64,000 nt of DNA, from assembly GCA_017528345.1 (NCBI GenBank), contig JAFXOX010000065.1, positions 1 through 64,000 of the forward strand, written 5' to 3'. This DNA comes from Desulfovibrio sp. Its GTDB lineage: Bacteria; Desulfobacterota; Desulfovibrionia; Desulfovibrionales; Desulfovibrionaceae. Numbering within the stretch: position 1 is the stretch's first letter; each line of letters begins with the position of its first letter. Made by a program: the position numbers and the translations under genes. Below the pieces are notes generated by a model that made no database searches, was not told where the DNA came from, and worked only from the letters and a program-made list of their open reading frames with translations. This document shows positions 1 to 8,994 of this stretch, piece after piece.

Positions 1-105
1 GTCAGAGTCGTACCGAGACTGACGCTCAAGCACATAGGTGTCGCCGTTTTTTTGCTTTACCTTGACAACGTATTTCCGAATTTTGTTTGTGACAGGCCTG
101 GCCAT
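1..105 (-). mobile_element. IS transposase, N-terminal fragment cut by window edge
   Basis: The first 35 codons of a minus-strand gene start at ATG 105-103, with a GGGGAGGG ribosome site seven bases upstream. The visible protein begins MARPVTNKIRKYVVKVKQKN and continues with a GDTYVLER motif followed by an RYDSD stretch. This opening resembles DDE transposases of the IS1634/IS4 type, which begin with a short basic segment and a 'K-NGD-YVLER' motif. The catalytic domain is outside the window, so the family call rests on the N-terminus only. The 234 bases to its right (106-339) are AT-rich with several TAGCTAG/ACTAGT-like words. I see no gene there and cannot fix the IS terminal repeat or target duplication. 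Confidence 0.6.
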
Positions 106-285
106 CTCGCTACCCTCCCCAGCCTTTAATTTAGCTAGTGGGCAATTTATAAAATAAACTAGCGAAGATGTCAAGCACTAGGCTCATAAAAGACTAAAAG
201 TTGCTTAACTAGTTTATATTATCCTGCTTTCAGGATATAATCGAAACAAGCATATAGCAGATAAATAAGCACAGTTGAATATATA

Positions 286-309
286 TTAAAAAGGCCCTAA
301 AAAAGGGCC
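286..309 (-). terminator. Rho-independent terminator after cheZ
   Basis: GGCCCT (293-298) pairs with AGGGCC (304-309) around an A-rich loop. On the minus strand the stem is followed by a short T tract. It lies about 30 bases past the cheZ stop codon and fits as the end of that transcript. Confidence 0.65.
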
Positions 310-339
310 CTAACTGAACTTTGCGTGTAAAAAAATACG

Positions 340-981
340 TTACATACCAAGCTGCGCTAACATATCATCAATGACTTTCTGCGAAATGGCGTTCTTGTCG
401 GGACCTTTAAGCTCCGATGAGAACTGCTTGCGATTGTTTTTAAACTCTTCTATGGCCTGCTCGGCTTCTGCTTTGAGTGCATCGGCATCTTTTTCAGGAC
501 TATTTTCGGCGCCTTCCATGATCAGGCCCGATGTCACATAAAGATTAACGACGGTATCTTCAATCCGATTCAGGGATGAGACCACCCGTTTGATACGCTG
601 ACCTGTCAGATCCTGAAAACTCAGCTGCAAAGTCAGTGAGGTCAGATCATCGCCAAGCTGCCTGTTGATCTCTTCAAGACGGCTGAGGGCTGTTTCCGGG
701 GCTCGGCCACTGCGCAGTCCCTCAAGGAGTGCGGCAGCCTCCTCCTGGTGAGCTTCATTACGCTCCACAATTTCAAGGATATTGGTTGTCGCTTCTTCAG
801 TGGACTTGAGCACTTCATCAAGCTGCGAGGTCGCTTCACGAAAGAGCTCGCGTGCATCTGGTTCCGGTGTTGACTCAGTTTGCTGGGAAGCAGAGGAAAG
901 CTGCTGGTAAATGTCCTTGAGGCCCTCTCGCATGTCGTTGCTGAGCTTTTTGTAAATCGGCTCATTTGTCTCTGGCGTCAT
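340..981 (-). CDS. cheZ: CheZ-like protein phosphatase (chemotaxis)
   Basis: CheZ dephosphorylates CheY-P and so resets the flagellar switch in the cytoplasm. The protein is helical and Gln/Glu-rich, with a central segment containing SFQDLTGQRIKRV; the Asp and Gln of this DLTGQ motif correspond to the pair that orients water in CheZ. The C-terminus ends DDMLAQLGM, like the CheY-binding tail of the family. At 213 residues it matches the usual size (about 214). The frame is open to an ATG at 1038, but that codon has no ribosome site, while ATG 981 has GGAG five bases upstream, so I chose 981. It is followed by a hairpin terminator. A CheV gene lies about 10 kb away, but no other chemotaxis gene is adjacent. 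Confidence 0.85.
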   Translation of the reverse strand: MTPETNEPIYKKLSNDMREGLKDIYQQLSSASQQTESTPEPDARELFREATSQLDEVLKSTEEATTNILEIVERNEAHQEEAAALLEGLRSGRAPETALSRLEEINRQLGDDLTSLTLQLSFQDLTGQRIKRVVSSLNRIEDTVVNLYVTSGLIMEGAENSPEKDADALKAEAEQAIEEFKNNRKQFSSELKGPDKNAISQKVIDDMLAQLGM

Positions 982-1101
982 CAAATCTCCGGCATGAACA
1001 GCCTGCATTGCTGCAGGGGGAAAAATGCCGCCTCCCATTTTTCGTTTGTAAGTTGGGCTATATGTATAGCCATCGGCTCGCGCATCAAAACTGCGAGTCC
1101 C

Positions 1102-2079
1102 TTAACTATTGGTCTTAAGAAAATTTTTGGCCCGAGCGGCTTCAGGAGAACTGGGGTATTTCTTAATCAGCTCATTCATTCTGGCCTTGGCAGCATCCTT
1201 CTGACCACTCTTGCTGAAGCAGATGCCCTGCTTAAGATAGGAACCTGCAGCATGCGATGATTTGGGGTACTTGGTGATAACCACATTGTAGGCAAGAGCA
1301 GCCTCAGGGAACTGATTGCGCTGAAAATAGCATTCAGCCAGATAATACTGGGCATTTGGCACCAGATCATGGGAGCTGTAGTTCTTCAGGAAATCGGAAA
1401 AAGAACGCTGAGCTTCTGTGTAATTCCGCGCATTATAGGCATTGAGACCGGCGTCATAGAGGGCCAGGGAGAGATCCTTCTGCGGTACAGGGGCTTGCTC
1501 CTGAGGGGTTGCCTTGCCCCATGTGCTTTCTGAGGGGGCTGTGACAGCCGGGGGAGCAGAAGGAGACTGCGCCTGAGGATTGGCCCCGTTCAAGGGGGCA
1601 ATACCAGCCGGAGGCTGTGCGACCAGGGGCTCTCCGTAGGAGCCAGGAACTGTGGCCTTTGCCTGCGGCGCCGGTGTCATGGACTGCGGCACAAGACTTG
1701 CCTGTGAGCCAGGCTGCGGTTGAGCCTGAGGCAAAGAAGGCGTCTTGGGAACGAGGGGATCGCCGAGATTAAAATTCATGGCCATACTGCTCTCAACCTG
1801 ATGGAGAGCAGCATCGTGTTTGTTAACCTGATTGAGCAGCGCTCGCGCTCCGCCCACATTTTTCAGATCATCCAGCTGGCCTTTTAGTTCGTTAATCTCC
1901 TGACGCATCGCCTGCAGCTGGTTAAGCGTATCAGCTTGAGCCGGCTGGAGCTGTTTAAGCTGCATATCCTGCTGCTGCACTTGCTCCTCTAGACTTGTGC
2001 TCCTCTGCCCCATACAGCCATTCAGCGCAAAGGAAGAGGCGACAATCAGTCCCAGTGACAGTAAACGAGATCTCAGCAT
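1102..2079 (-). CDS. cpoB: Tol-Pal system protein CpoB/YbgF (TPR lipoprotein)
   Basis: CpoB coordinates outer-membrane constriction with peptidoglycan synthesis during division. From ATG 2079 the protein has a signal peptide ending in a lipobox (FALNGC), a coiled coil at about residues 30-90, a long Pro/Gln/Ala-rich linker (about 105-205), and C-terminal TPR repeats from about 210 that include the segments YTEAQRSFSDFLKNY and ITKYPKSSHAAGSYLKQG. The Pro/Gln linker is longer than in E. coli. A TTG codon at 2109 would add ten residues ahead of the signal peptide and is unlikely. The lipobox is atypical for classical CpoB, which is often a soluble periplasmic protein, so membrane anchoring is inferred. 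Confidence 0.85.
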   Translation of the reverse strand: MLRSRLLSLGLIVASSFALNGCMGQRSTSLEEQVQQQDMQLKQLQPAQADTLNQLQAMRQEINELKGQLDDLKNVGGARALLNQVNKHDAALHQVESSMAMNFNLGDPLVPKTPSLPQAQPQPGSQASLVPQSMTPAPQAKATVPGSYGEPLVAQPPAGIAPLNGANPQAQSPSAPPAVTAPSESTWGKATPQEQAPVPQKDLSLALYDAGLNAYNARNYTEAQRSFSDFLKNYSSHDLVPNAQYYLAECYFQRNQFPEAALAYNVVITKYPKSSHAAGSYLKQGICFSKSGQKDAAKARMNELIKKYPSSPEAARAKNFLKTNS

Positions 2080-2169
2080 CAGATTCTTCAGCGCAAAGTC
2101 TCCGCACAAAACGGAGTGGAAACGCTGCCCCCTAGTTTTTCCAATGGTTGAAGCACGGCATAACAGCCG

Positions 2170-2391
2170 TCACTGCTGACTTGCGCGAGGCCGCTGGATT
2201 TTTCCCAAAGCCTTGCGGCGGCCAAAGGCAATATAGCACAGCCCCCCGATGACAGGAAGAAAGACCGCCACGCAAAGCCACGAGACCTTGCGTTGAAAAG
2301 AATCAAACTCATGCGACCAGACATGCCAAATACTCCACAAATTGGGCAGAGGCAAGATCGCAATGATGACATACCACCACGAAAACTGCAT
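2170..2391 (-). CDS. PLDc_N domain membrane mini-protein
   Basis: This 73-residue protein has two transmembrane helices (about residues 4-22 and 38-58) and a short basic tail. The pattern WWYVIIAILPLPNLWSIWHV followed by VAVFLPVIGGLCYIAFGRRK matches the phospholipase D-nuclease N-terminal-like (PLDc_N) family, which is small, membrane-bound and of unknown function. A GGA ribosome site precedes ATG 2391. It lies between lspA and cpoB on the same strand with short gaps, an arrangement I recall from Desulfovibrio relatives, so co-transcription with ileS-lspA is likely. No enzyme residues are present. Confidence 0.75.
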   Translation of the reverse strand: MQFSWWYVIIAILPLPNLWSIWHVWSHEFDSFQRKVSWLCVAVFLPVIGGLCYIAFGRRKALGKIQRPRASQQ

Positions 2392-2418
2392 AGACTATCC
2401 GTTCAGTCCAGTTACAGG

Positions 2419-2913
2419 TTAGGACGCTGATATCTGCTTTTTCCTGTCGAAACAGAGGACAAGACAGACAAGAAAAGCGCCCAGACAGATGGCCATGTCT
2501 GCGATATTAAAGGCCGGCCAGTGCCAGTCATGCCAGTAGAGATCGATAAAATCCACGACAGCACGAAAGCGCAGCCGATCTATAAGATTACCGAGGGCGC
2601 CCCCCAGAATACAACCAAGGCCGCTGACCAAAAGCGGCGCACGTTCACGGATACCACGGACAATGTAGAAAATACTGCCCACGGCCAAAAGTGTGGCAAA
2701 GAGGAAAAGCCAGAATTGCCACTGTATATCCGATCTGTTCAGAAAGCCAAATGCAGCCCCGCGGTTGCGGATATTGACGAGATCAAAAAAACCGGCAATC
2801 ACCGTCACACTACGGTACTCGGGCAGATGCTGCACAACGAGCCATTTGCTAAGCTGATCTGCTACCAGTACGGCTGCAGTCCAAAGACCGAGAAGACGGT
2901 ATTTTGCGTTCAC
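2419..2913 (-). CDS. lspA: Lipoprotein signal peptidase II
   Basis: LspA is the inner-membrane aspartyl peptidase that removes signal peptides from diacylglyceryl-modified prolipoproteins. The 164-residue protein has four predicted helices and the family motifs [22 protein letters not shown] and AFNIADMAI; the Asp of GNLID and the Asp of NIAD form the catalytic pair. It starts with GTG at 2913, and this codon overlaps the ileS stop (GTGA), giving a 4-base overlap that implies translational coupling. The ileS-lspA pairing is widespread in bacteria. Confidence 0.96.
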   Translation of the reverse strand: MNAKYRLLGLWTAAVLVADQLSKWLVVQHLPEYRSVTVIAGFFDLVNIRNRGAAFGFLNRSDIQWQFWLFLFATLLAVGSIFYIVRGIRERAPLLVSGLGCILGGALGNLIDRLRFRAVVDFIDLYWHDWHWPAFNIADMAICLGAFLVCLVLCFDRKKQISAS

Positions 2914-5729
2914 TGCACGTTCTCAATCGAGGCTAAAACACCGGCGCAGCGTGGACAGACAGGCTGTTCTGCGGAAATTTCCGTACTGTAGATCCAGCAG
3001 CGCGGACATTTTTCACCGCGGGCTTTTTCCACCGCAATGGCTAAACCTTCCACATCTCCATCCCGAAAGGCATTGTCCGGGGCCTCGGAAAGCGGACGCA
3101 GTGCAAGCTGAGAGACGATAAAATACGCTCTCAGATCTGTCTGCAATCCTTCCAGACGTCGCTTCAGCTCATCAGAAAGATAGAGGGTGACAAAAGCATC
3201 CAAAGAATGACCAATGCCCTTTTCGCGCTCAGCCCGCAAAGGCTCAATGGCGCGCGTGACCGCATTGCGCACATCTGCGAGAACTGCCCAGTCAGCACAA
3301 AGCCCTTCGTCTAGCAGGAAGTGGTCCACAGATATATCCTGCAGCGCAAAAACCGTAGGTGTCTTCAGAGAAAGTCCTTCAGGCAGATTGTCGAGGATTT
3401 CTTCAGCCGTAAAGGATAAAATGGGCGCCATTTCACGCAGAAGCAGCTGCAGGATCTGCCATAGGGCTGTCTGTGCCGACCGTCTCAGCTTACCACATTG
3501 CGCATCAGCATAGAGTCTATCTTTTAACACGTCGAAGTAGAGAGCCGACAGGTCACTGACGCAGTAATTGTGCAGACCATGAGCTATCTTATGGAATTCA
3601 TAGGACTCATAGGCACTGACAACGAGCTTGTGCAGACGTGCTGCGCGATCCAAGGCATAACGGTCAAGAGGCAAAAGCTCTGCCAGAGGGACGCTTTCTG
3701 CCTCGGAAAAATCACAGAGATTGCCCAAAAGGAAACGGCAGGTATTGCGAATACGCCGATAGGCATCCACAAGTCTGCTGACGATCTGGTCGGAAAGACG
3801 GATATCCTCGCGATAATCTACCGAGGAGGCCCAAAGACGCACGATTTCTGCACCGTACTTGCCAATGAGAGTCTCAGGCGAAATCACATTGCCCACGGAC
3901 TTACTCATCTTACGCCCATCTCCGTCCACCACGTAGCCGTGAGTCAGTACGGCCCTGTAGGGCGGCTGATCCTCACTGCCCTGGGAGACAAGGAGAGAGC
4001 TGTGGAACCAGCCTCTGTGCTGATCGGAGCCTTCAAGATAGAGATCTGCCGGAAAAGCAAGTTCCTGGCGCGCCTTGAGAACAGCGGCCCAGCTTGAGCC
4101 TGAATCGAACCAGACGTCTAAGATATCGCTTTCACGCGTAAAGTCGTGGCCGCCGCATTTGGGGCAGGTGAGATCCTTGGGCACGATCTCTTCCAGAGGG
4201 GCTTCATACCAGTAGTCACAGCCTGTAGGATGCTTGGCAAAGCGATCACAGATATCATACATCCAGGCTGCATCATTCCAGGACTCGCCACAATGGTTGC
4301 AGCGCAGGGCCATGATGGGCACACCCCACTGGCGCTGCCGTGAAATGCACCAGTCAGGACGCTGCTCAATCATATTGTAGATGCGGTCATGGCCCCAGGC
4401 GGGGATCCACTGCACGCTTTCGCTGATACTCTTCAGGGCTCTAGCGCGCAGATTATTTTTCTCCATGCTGATAAACCACTGCGGTGTCGCCCTGAAAATA
4501 ACGGGTTTTTTGCAGCGCCAGCAATGGGGATAGGAGTGCTCAATCTTGTCTGCGTGCAGAAGCACACCCTTTTCCTGCAAAAGATCAATAACCAGAGGAT
4601 TCGCTGCGAACACGTTTTTGCCCGCAAAATGCTGCACATCCCCGAGATAGCAGCCACCGTCATCAAGCGGAGAATAGATATCAAGGCCATAGGTCAGGCC
4701 GACTTCATAGTCCTCGCGACCATGTCCCGGCGCAGTGTGGACGCAGCCGGTACCGGTATCCAGTGTCACATGCTGGCCAAGAGTGATCAGGGAGTCGCGA
4801 TCATAAAAAGGATGACGGGCGACAAATCTGTCTAACGCTGCCCCCTCAAAGCTTCCCAGCTCCCGCCAGGCCTTCCACCCAAAAATAGCAGCACAGGCTT
4901 CAAGACGTTCCCTGGCCAGGATGTATTGGACACCGTCAACCTCAACAAGCACATAGATAAATTCAGGATGCAGGCAGACAGCCAGGTTGTTCGGCAAGGT
5001 CCAGGGCGTTGTGGTCCAGATGATCACCTTACAACGGGTTGGGTCAGCCGCAGGGACAATCTGTGTGAGGCGTTCATCAGGCAGAGGGAAGGTCACATAG
5101 ATGGAAGGCGAAGAGACATCAGCGTATTCCACTTCGGCCTCTGCCAAAGCTGTACGACACGAGCAGCACCAGTAGACCGGTTTTTTGTCGCGCAGCACAC
5201 TGCCTTTTTCCACAAAACGTGCCAGTTGGCGGGCGATTTCCGCCTCATAGGCCGGTGTCATGCTCAGATACGGATCTTCCCAGTCGCCGAGCACACCCAG
5301 TCGCTTGAACTCATTGCGCTGCACGTCAATCCACTTGCTCGCGTACTCACGGCAGAGACGACGCACAACAGTTGTGGGCAATTCTTTTTTCTTGCCTTTG
5401 AGTTCCTGCTCAACCTTGAGTTCAATGGGCAGCCCATGGCAATCCCAGCCGGGCACATAGTGGCAGTGAAAGCCCTGCATATTTCTCGATTTGACGATAA
5501 TGTCCTTGAGAATTTTGTTCAGGGCATGGCCCATGTGCAGATGCCCATTAGCATAGGGAGGTCCGTCGTGGAGAACAAAAGTGCCTCGGCTGCCCGAGGC
5601 CGCTTCCATGCTTTCTCTTGTTTTCTGCTCTTCCCAGCGTTTGAGCATCTGAGGCTCACGCATCACAAGATTGGCCTTCATGGGAAAAGAGGTTTGCGGC
5701 AGATTGAGAGTCGTTTTGTATTCGCTCAT
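2910..5729 (-). CDS. ileS: Isoleucyl-tRNA synthetase
   Basis: This class Ia aminoacyl-tRNA synthetase charges tRNA-Ile. The 939-residue protein shows the HIGH-type motif in [16 protein letters not shown] near residue 66, a CP1 editing domain in the middle ([12 protein letters not shown]), the KMSKS loop ([13 protein letters not shown]) about two thirds along, and a C-terminal zinc-ribbon with CPRCWIYS and CPRCAGVL cysteine pairs. This is the full-length bacterial-type architecture. ATG 5729 has a weak GAAG element upstream. It heads the ileS-lspA-PLDc_N-cpoB cluster. Confidence 0.98.
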   Translation of the reverse strand: MSEYKTTLNLPQTSFPMKANLVMREPQMLKRWEEQKTRESMEAASGSRGTFVLHDGPPYANGHLHMGHALNKILKDIIVKSRNMQGFHCHYVPGWDCHGLPIELKVEQELKGKKKELPTTVVRRLCREYASKWIDVQRNEFKRLGVLGDWEDPYLSMTPAYEAEIARQLARFVEKGSVLRDKKPVYWCCSCRTALAEAEVEYADVSSPSIYVTFPLPDERLTQIVPAADPTRCKVIIWTTTPWTLPNNLAVCLHPEFIYVLVEVDGVQYILARERLEACAAIFGWKAWRELGSFEGAALDRFVARHPFYDRDSLITLGQHVTLDTGTGCVHTAPGHGREDYEVGLTYGLDIYSPLDDGGCYLGDVQHFAGKNVFAANPLVIDLLQEKGVLLHADKIEHSYPHCWRCKKPVIFRATPQWFISMEKNNLRARALKSISESVQWIPAWGHDRIYNMIEQRPDWCISRQRQWGVPIMALRCNHCGESWNDAAWMYDICDRFAKHPTGCDYWYEAPLEEIVPKDLTCPKCGGHDFTRESDILDVWFDSGSSWAAVLKARQELAFPADLYLEGSDQHRGWFHSSLLVSQGSEDQPPYRAVLTHGYVVDGDGRKMSKSVGNVISPETLIGKYGAEIVRLWASSVDYREDIRLSDQIVSRLVDAYRRIRNTCRFLLGNLCDFSEAESVPLAELLPLDRYALDRAARLHKLVVSAYESYEFHKIAHGLHNYCVSDLSALYFDVLKDRLYADAQCGKLRRSAQTALWQILQLLLREMAPILSFTAEEILDNLPEGLSLKTPTVFALQDISVDHFLLDEGLCADWAVLADVRNAVTRAIEPLRAEREKGIGHSLDAFVTLYLSDELKRRLEGLQTDLRAYFIVSQLALRPLSEAPDNAFRDGDVEGLAIAVEKARGEKCPRCWIYSTEISAEQPVCPRCAGVLASIENVQ

Positions 5730-6064
5730 ACGTCTTCAGCGTACTGCCAAGGGGACTTGGAAGATACGCTGCCTCCGTGGATGTTCAAAAGTGCAGATCC
5801 ATTGCAGCCCAAAAGGGCCAGCTGTCAGGCCAGAAAGAAGTTTGAGCCAATTACTATGCTTGATAATTGTCAAAAAAGCAAGAAACTGATTGTGTTTTCA
5901 CAGTTGTTGCACGGGCGTTTTCCGCCCATCTCTGCCTGTTGAAAGCACGCTCTGAAAGCTCTGGGAAGGGAAAAAAACCGACATCTATAGCACTCCACAT
6001 AAAAATCTAGAATAAGTAAAAATAAAATCAACAAAAGCGAGCATCCTGACGGGTCAGCGTTTCT
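5730..6064. other. Intergenic region between hemW and ileS (no gene seen)
   Basis: These 335 bases separate two minus-strand genes and hold no convincing coding frame. A short inverted repeat CTGAC/GTCAG near 6048-6060 followed on the minus strand by T-rich sequence could end hemW. A TTGACA box on the minus strand (5868-5873) has no well-spaced -10. A second, weaker possibility is TTGATT and TAGATT about 16 bases apart in the AT-rich part near 6000-6035. GGGCG/CGCCC forms a small hairpin at about 5915-5929. I looked for a T-box leader and did not find its conserved elements. Confidence 0.4.
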
Positions 6065-7324
6065 TCAGGCTTTGGGCCAGACCACTGCACGCACGTCAGG
6101 GGCATCCTCAACCCGGAGACTCTGAACAGGTTCTGCTGTTAACGGCGGCAAAGGCTCTGTTAGGACTTTCTTGGTCTGCTCAAAAAGATTGGAGATAATG
6201 GCATTGGAGACAACCATGCCGCTTGGGGTAAGTCTCAGCCAGCCCTGTCGGATACGGATCAGAGCATTTTCATGAAGGGCCTGAACCATTCGACGGTGAT
6301 CGACAAGAAAATCGTGACCTGTCATGTCTTTATAACGTTTCAGGGAAAGGCCCCGCACTGTCCGTAAACTCAGCATAATCATTTCAAGCACGCGGATCAG
6401 CGGTGTGAGCACTTCCTCATGACCAGCCACCTGACCCTTGGCGATTTTTTCAGTCCAGGCCTTCTGATGGGCAGGATTGGTCCAGCGTTTATTGTCAATG
6501 GTTGAGGTGGCCGAAGGACCAAGTCCAAGGTAGTCAAGGCCCTGCCAATAGCCAAGATTATGTCGGCACTGATAGCCCATACGAGAAAAATTGGAAATTT
6601 CGTACTGCAGATAGCCCTGGCTCTCAAGATAGGCTGCACCCTCCACAAACATAATATTCAAATCCCGCTCAGGTGGAAGGGTGAACAAGCCCTGGCGACA
6701 CTGACGCTCAAGCACAGTACCTTCTTCCAGAGTCAGACCATAGGCTGAGATATGCTCTGGTGCCAGACGCACCACATCCTTAAGGCTCTGCAGCCAGTGA
6801 CGTACGCTCTGACCAGGCAAGCCCCACATCAGATCCACGCCGATATTCACAAAACCCGCTTCACGTGCAGCCAGGAGGCTGTTCAGACTGTCTTGGGCCT
6901 TGTGCACACGCCCCAAAACACGAAGCATGTCACCATCGAGGCTCTGCAGTCCCAAGGAAAGACGATTAATACCGCAGGCCAGATACTGCGAAGGGAGGAG
7001 AGTCCCTTTCAAGGATTCAGGATTAGCTTCCAGACTAATTTCGGCATTGTCTTCGATGGTAAAGATCTTATGCAGGCGATCAAGAATAATGCCCACAATT
7101 TTAGGGGGTAGAAGGCTTGGTGTACCCCCGCCAAAAAAAATCGTCTCAACGCGTCGTCCGGCCAAACGGTCACCCCAGATGGCCAGTTCCATCAAAAGCG
7201 TATCCACATAATCGCGCATGGCCTGGCTTGAAACGGGTTCTACATCACGCCCAAGGGCCTGAGCCTGAAAGGCACAGTAATGGCAGCGCTGACGGCAAAA
7301 AGGAACATGGATATAGATAAGCAT
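6065..7324 (-). CDS. hemW: HemW radical SAM haem chaperone (HemN-like)
   Basis: Starting at ATG 7324 the protein begins MLIYIHVPFCRQRCHYCAFQ, with the radical SAM CX3CX2C cluster motif typical of the HemN/HemW family. It continues with FFGGGTPSLLP and the substrate-side segment QYEISNFSRMGYQCRHNLGYW. HemW binds haem and is thought to deliver it to respiratory enzymes; true HemN decarboxylates coproporphyrinogen III. The position of the cluster at the extreme N-terminus and the 419-residue length fit HemW better. The frame continues upstream to 7471, but the added residues are unlike the family and overlap the pepA promoter region, so I chose the internal start. Confidence 0.88.
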   Translation of the reverse strand: MLIYIHVPFCRQRCHYCAFQAQALGRDVEPVSSQAMRDYVDTLLMELAIWGDRLAGRRVETIFFGGGTPSLLPPKIVGIILDRLHKIFTIEDNAEISLEANPESLKGTLLPSQYLACGINRLSLGLQSLDGDMLRVLGRVHKAQDSLNSLLAAREAGFVNIGVDLMWGLPGQSVRHWLQSLKDVVRLAPEHISAYGLTLEEGTVLERQCRQGLFTLPPERDLNIMFVEGAAYLESQGYLQYEISNFSRMGYQCRHNLGYWQGLDYLGLGPSATSTIDNKRWTNPAHQKAWTEKIAKGQVAGHEEVLTPLIRVLEMIMLSLRTVRGLSLKRYKDMTGHDFLVDHRRMVQALHENALIRIRQGWLRLTPSGMVVSNAIISNLFEQTKKVLTEPLPPLTAEPVQSLRVEDAPDVRAVVWPKA

Positions 7325-7418
7325 AGGTATTTTCCGGCGCTGAGGCAAAAGGCTGAAAGGTACAGAGAGATCTGCGTTCAACAAAGGCCCGCGCTGTTCT
7401 TCAAAAATCCGGGAAGGC

Positions 7419-7447
7419 TTGGCAAAGACTGGGGCAGAGGCTATAGT
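7419..7447 (+). promoter_or_regulatory. Sigma70-type promoter for pepA operon
   Basis: TTGGCA (7419-7424) and TATAGT (7442-7447) are separated by exactly 17 bases. They lie about 50 bases before the pepA start and between divergent hemW and pepA. The match to consensus is good at both boxes. Confidence 0.65.
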
Positions 7448-7497
7448 GCAAAGCAGAACGAGGTCTGACACATAACCTGAGTGACCGGGAGGTCTGC

Positions 7498-8994
7498 ATG
7501 GAAATTCGATTTCAGGAAGGCGGGTATAAAAAATGGCAAGCGGATATTTTGCTTGTGCCCGCTCTAGAAGGCGAAAACTGTCTTAAAAAGCATCCTGAAC
7601 TCGATGCGGCCTGCCCTTGGCTAGCTGTGGCTCCGGCCATGCGTGACGTGCGTCACAGCGCAGGAGAACTTGCCGTCATCTACGGACATCCCGATTTGAA
7701 CATACCGCGTGTGCTCTTTCTCGGGCTTGGTAAGGAGGAAAGCTTCACACTGCAGGATCTGAGACTAATGGTGGGCAAGGCTCTGCAAAAATGTCGTGAG
7801 ATCAGACTTTCGTCGGTGCTCCTGCCTTTGTCAATACTCGACGCTCTTCCCTGCGGGCGTGATCGCCTGCTTGAAGAGGTGATCTACGCGGCCCATCTTA
7901 GCCTCTATGAGGGCCATTTTCTTAGGAAAAAAGACGAAACAGCCCCCAAGGGACCGGACATTTTCTCTATCGGCGTTACGGAGCCTATTCTTGCAAGCAA
8001 GAAAGCCGCCATACGTGGCAGTCATGCTGCCAAGGCAACGCTTCTCGCACGCAAGCTGGCCAATTTCCCGGCAAATATGCTCACTCCTGCAGATTTCGCC
8101 GACAAGGCAGAGTCCCTTGCCGAAAAACATGGTCTGAACTGCCGCGTTCTCGATGAAAAAGACATGCTCGACCGCGGCATGGGTGCCCTGCTCTGTGTGG
8201 GACAGGGGTCCGTACACCCGCCGCGTCTGATAGTGCTTCAGCATCAGCCAGAAGGCAAAGCCGATGAGCCACCTCTTGTTCTGGTTGGCAAGGGCATCTG
8301 CTTTGATTCCGGTGGTATCAGTCTCAAACCAGCTGCCAAAATGCATCAGATGAAAAGCGACATGAGCGGGGCTGCGGCCGTACTTGCGGCCATGACCGTG
8401 ATTGCCGAAGAAAAGCTCCCCAAACACGTTGTGGGTATTCTCGCCTGTGCTGAAAATATGCCAGGCGGCGCTTCCGTCAAACCCGGTGATGTGGTCTATG
8501 CCATGAACGGCGAAAGTATTGAAATAACCAATACCGATGCCGAAGGCCGCATGGTGCTGGCTGACGCCTTGTGCTACGCCCAGACAGACTATGCTCCGGC
8601 CATTCTGGTGGACATTGCCACGCTGACCGGCGCCTGTGCAGTGGCTCTCGGAGACGAGCTTGCCGGAGTCTTCAGCGACGACGTCTTTCTTGTTGAGCAT
8701 ATCAAAGCAGCGGGGCAGACAGCCGGAGAAAACGTCTGGCCGCTTCCACTCTGGAAAAACTACGCTAAAAAACTTGAAAGTGAAATTGCCGATATCTGTC
8801 ACACCGGCCCCAGAGAAGGCGGAGCCATCAATGCCGCCCTCTTCCTCGCGCATTTTGTCGACGAGGTGCGCTATGCGCATCTGGATATTGCCGGTGTCGA
8901 CTGGCAGGAAAAGGGAACAGCTCTCTGCCCCAAGGGCGCAACAGGCTTTGGAGCACGCACACTTATTGAACTGGCACGAGGAGGTCTCGAGTGA
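7498..8994 (+). CDS. pepA: Leucyl aminopeptidase (M17)
   Basis: Cytosolic M17 aminopeptidase with two metal ions; it removes N-terminal residues from peptides. Of 498 residues, the N-terminal third is the macro-like domain, and the catalytic domain shows LVGKGICFDSGGISLKPA, MKSDMSGAAAVLA and the signature NTDAEGRMVLADAL, which carry the metal-binding Lys, Asp and Glu residues. ATG 7498 has a strong GGGAGG site. It is the first gene of an operon and overlaps the next gene by four bases. Some PepA proteins also bind DNA, but nothing here shows that. Confidence 0.96.
   Translation: MEIRFQEGGYKKWQADILLVPALEGENCLKKHPELDAACPWLAVAPAMRDVRHSAGELAVIYGHPDLNIPRVLFLGLGKEESFTLQDLRLMVGKALQKCREIRLSSVLLPLSILDALPCGRDRLLEEVIYAAHLSLYEGHFLRKKDETAPKGPDIFSIGVTEPILASKKAAIRGSHAAKATLLARKLANFPANMLTPADFADKAESLAEKHGLNCRVLDEKDMLDRGMGALLCVGQGSVHPPRLIVLQHQPEGKADEPPLVLVGKGICFDSGGISLKPAAKMHQMKSDMSGAAAVLAAMTVIAEEKLPKHVVGILACAENMPGGASVKPGDVVYAMNGESIEITNTDAEGRMVLADALCYAQTDYAPAILVDIATLTGACAVALGDELAGVFSDDVFLVEHIKAAGQTAGENVWPLPLWKNYAKKLESEIADICHTGPREGGAINAALFLAHFVDEVRYAHLDIAGVDWQEKGTALCPKGATGFGARTLIELARGGLE

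Noticed and set aside
4926..5942. Long open frame (338 codons) on the plus strand opposite ileS
   Set aside because: It lies antisense to a certain gene, its composition mirrors ileS codons, and it has no ribosome site or recognisable domain.
5730..6064. T-box or other riboswitch upstream of ileS
   Set aside because: No conserved T-box core or specifier-like structure could be found, and the TTGACA box lacks a spaced -10.
7831..8880. 349-codon open frame opposite pepA
   Set aside because: Antisense to the M17 catalytic domain; no supporting signal.
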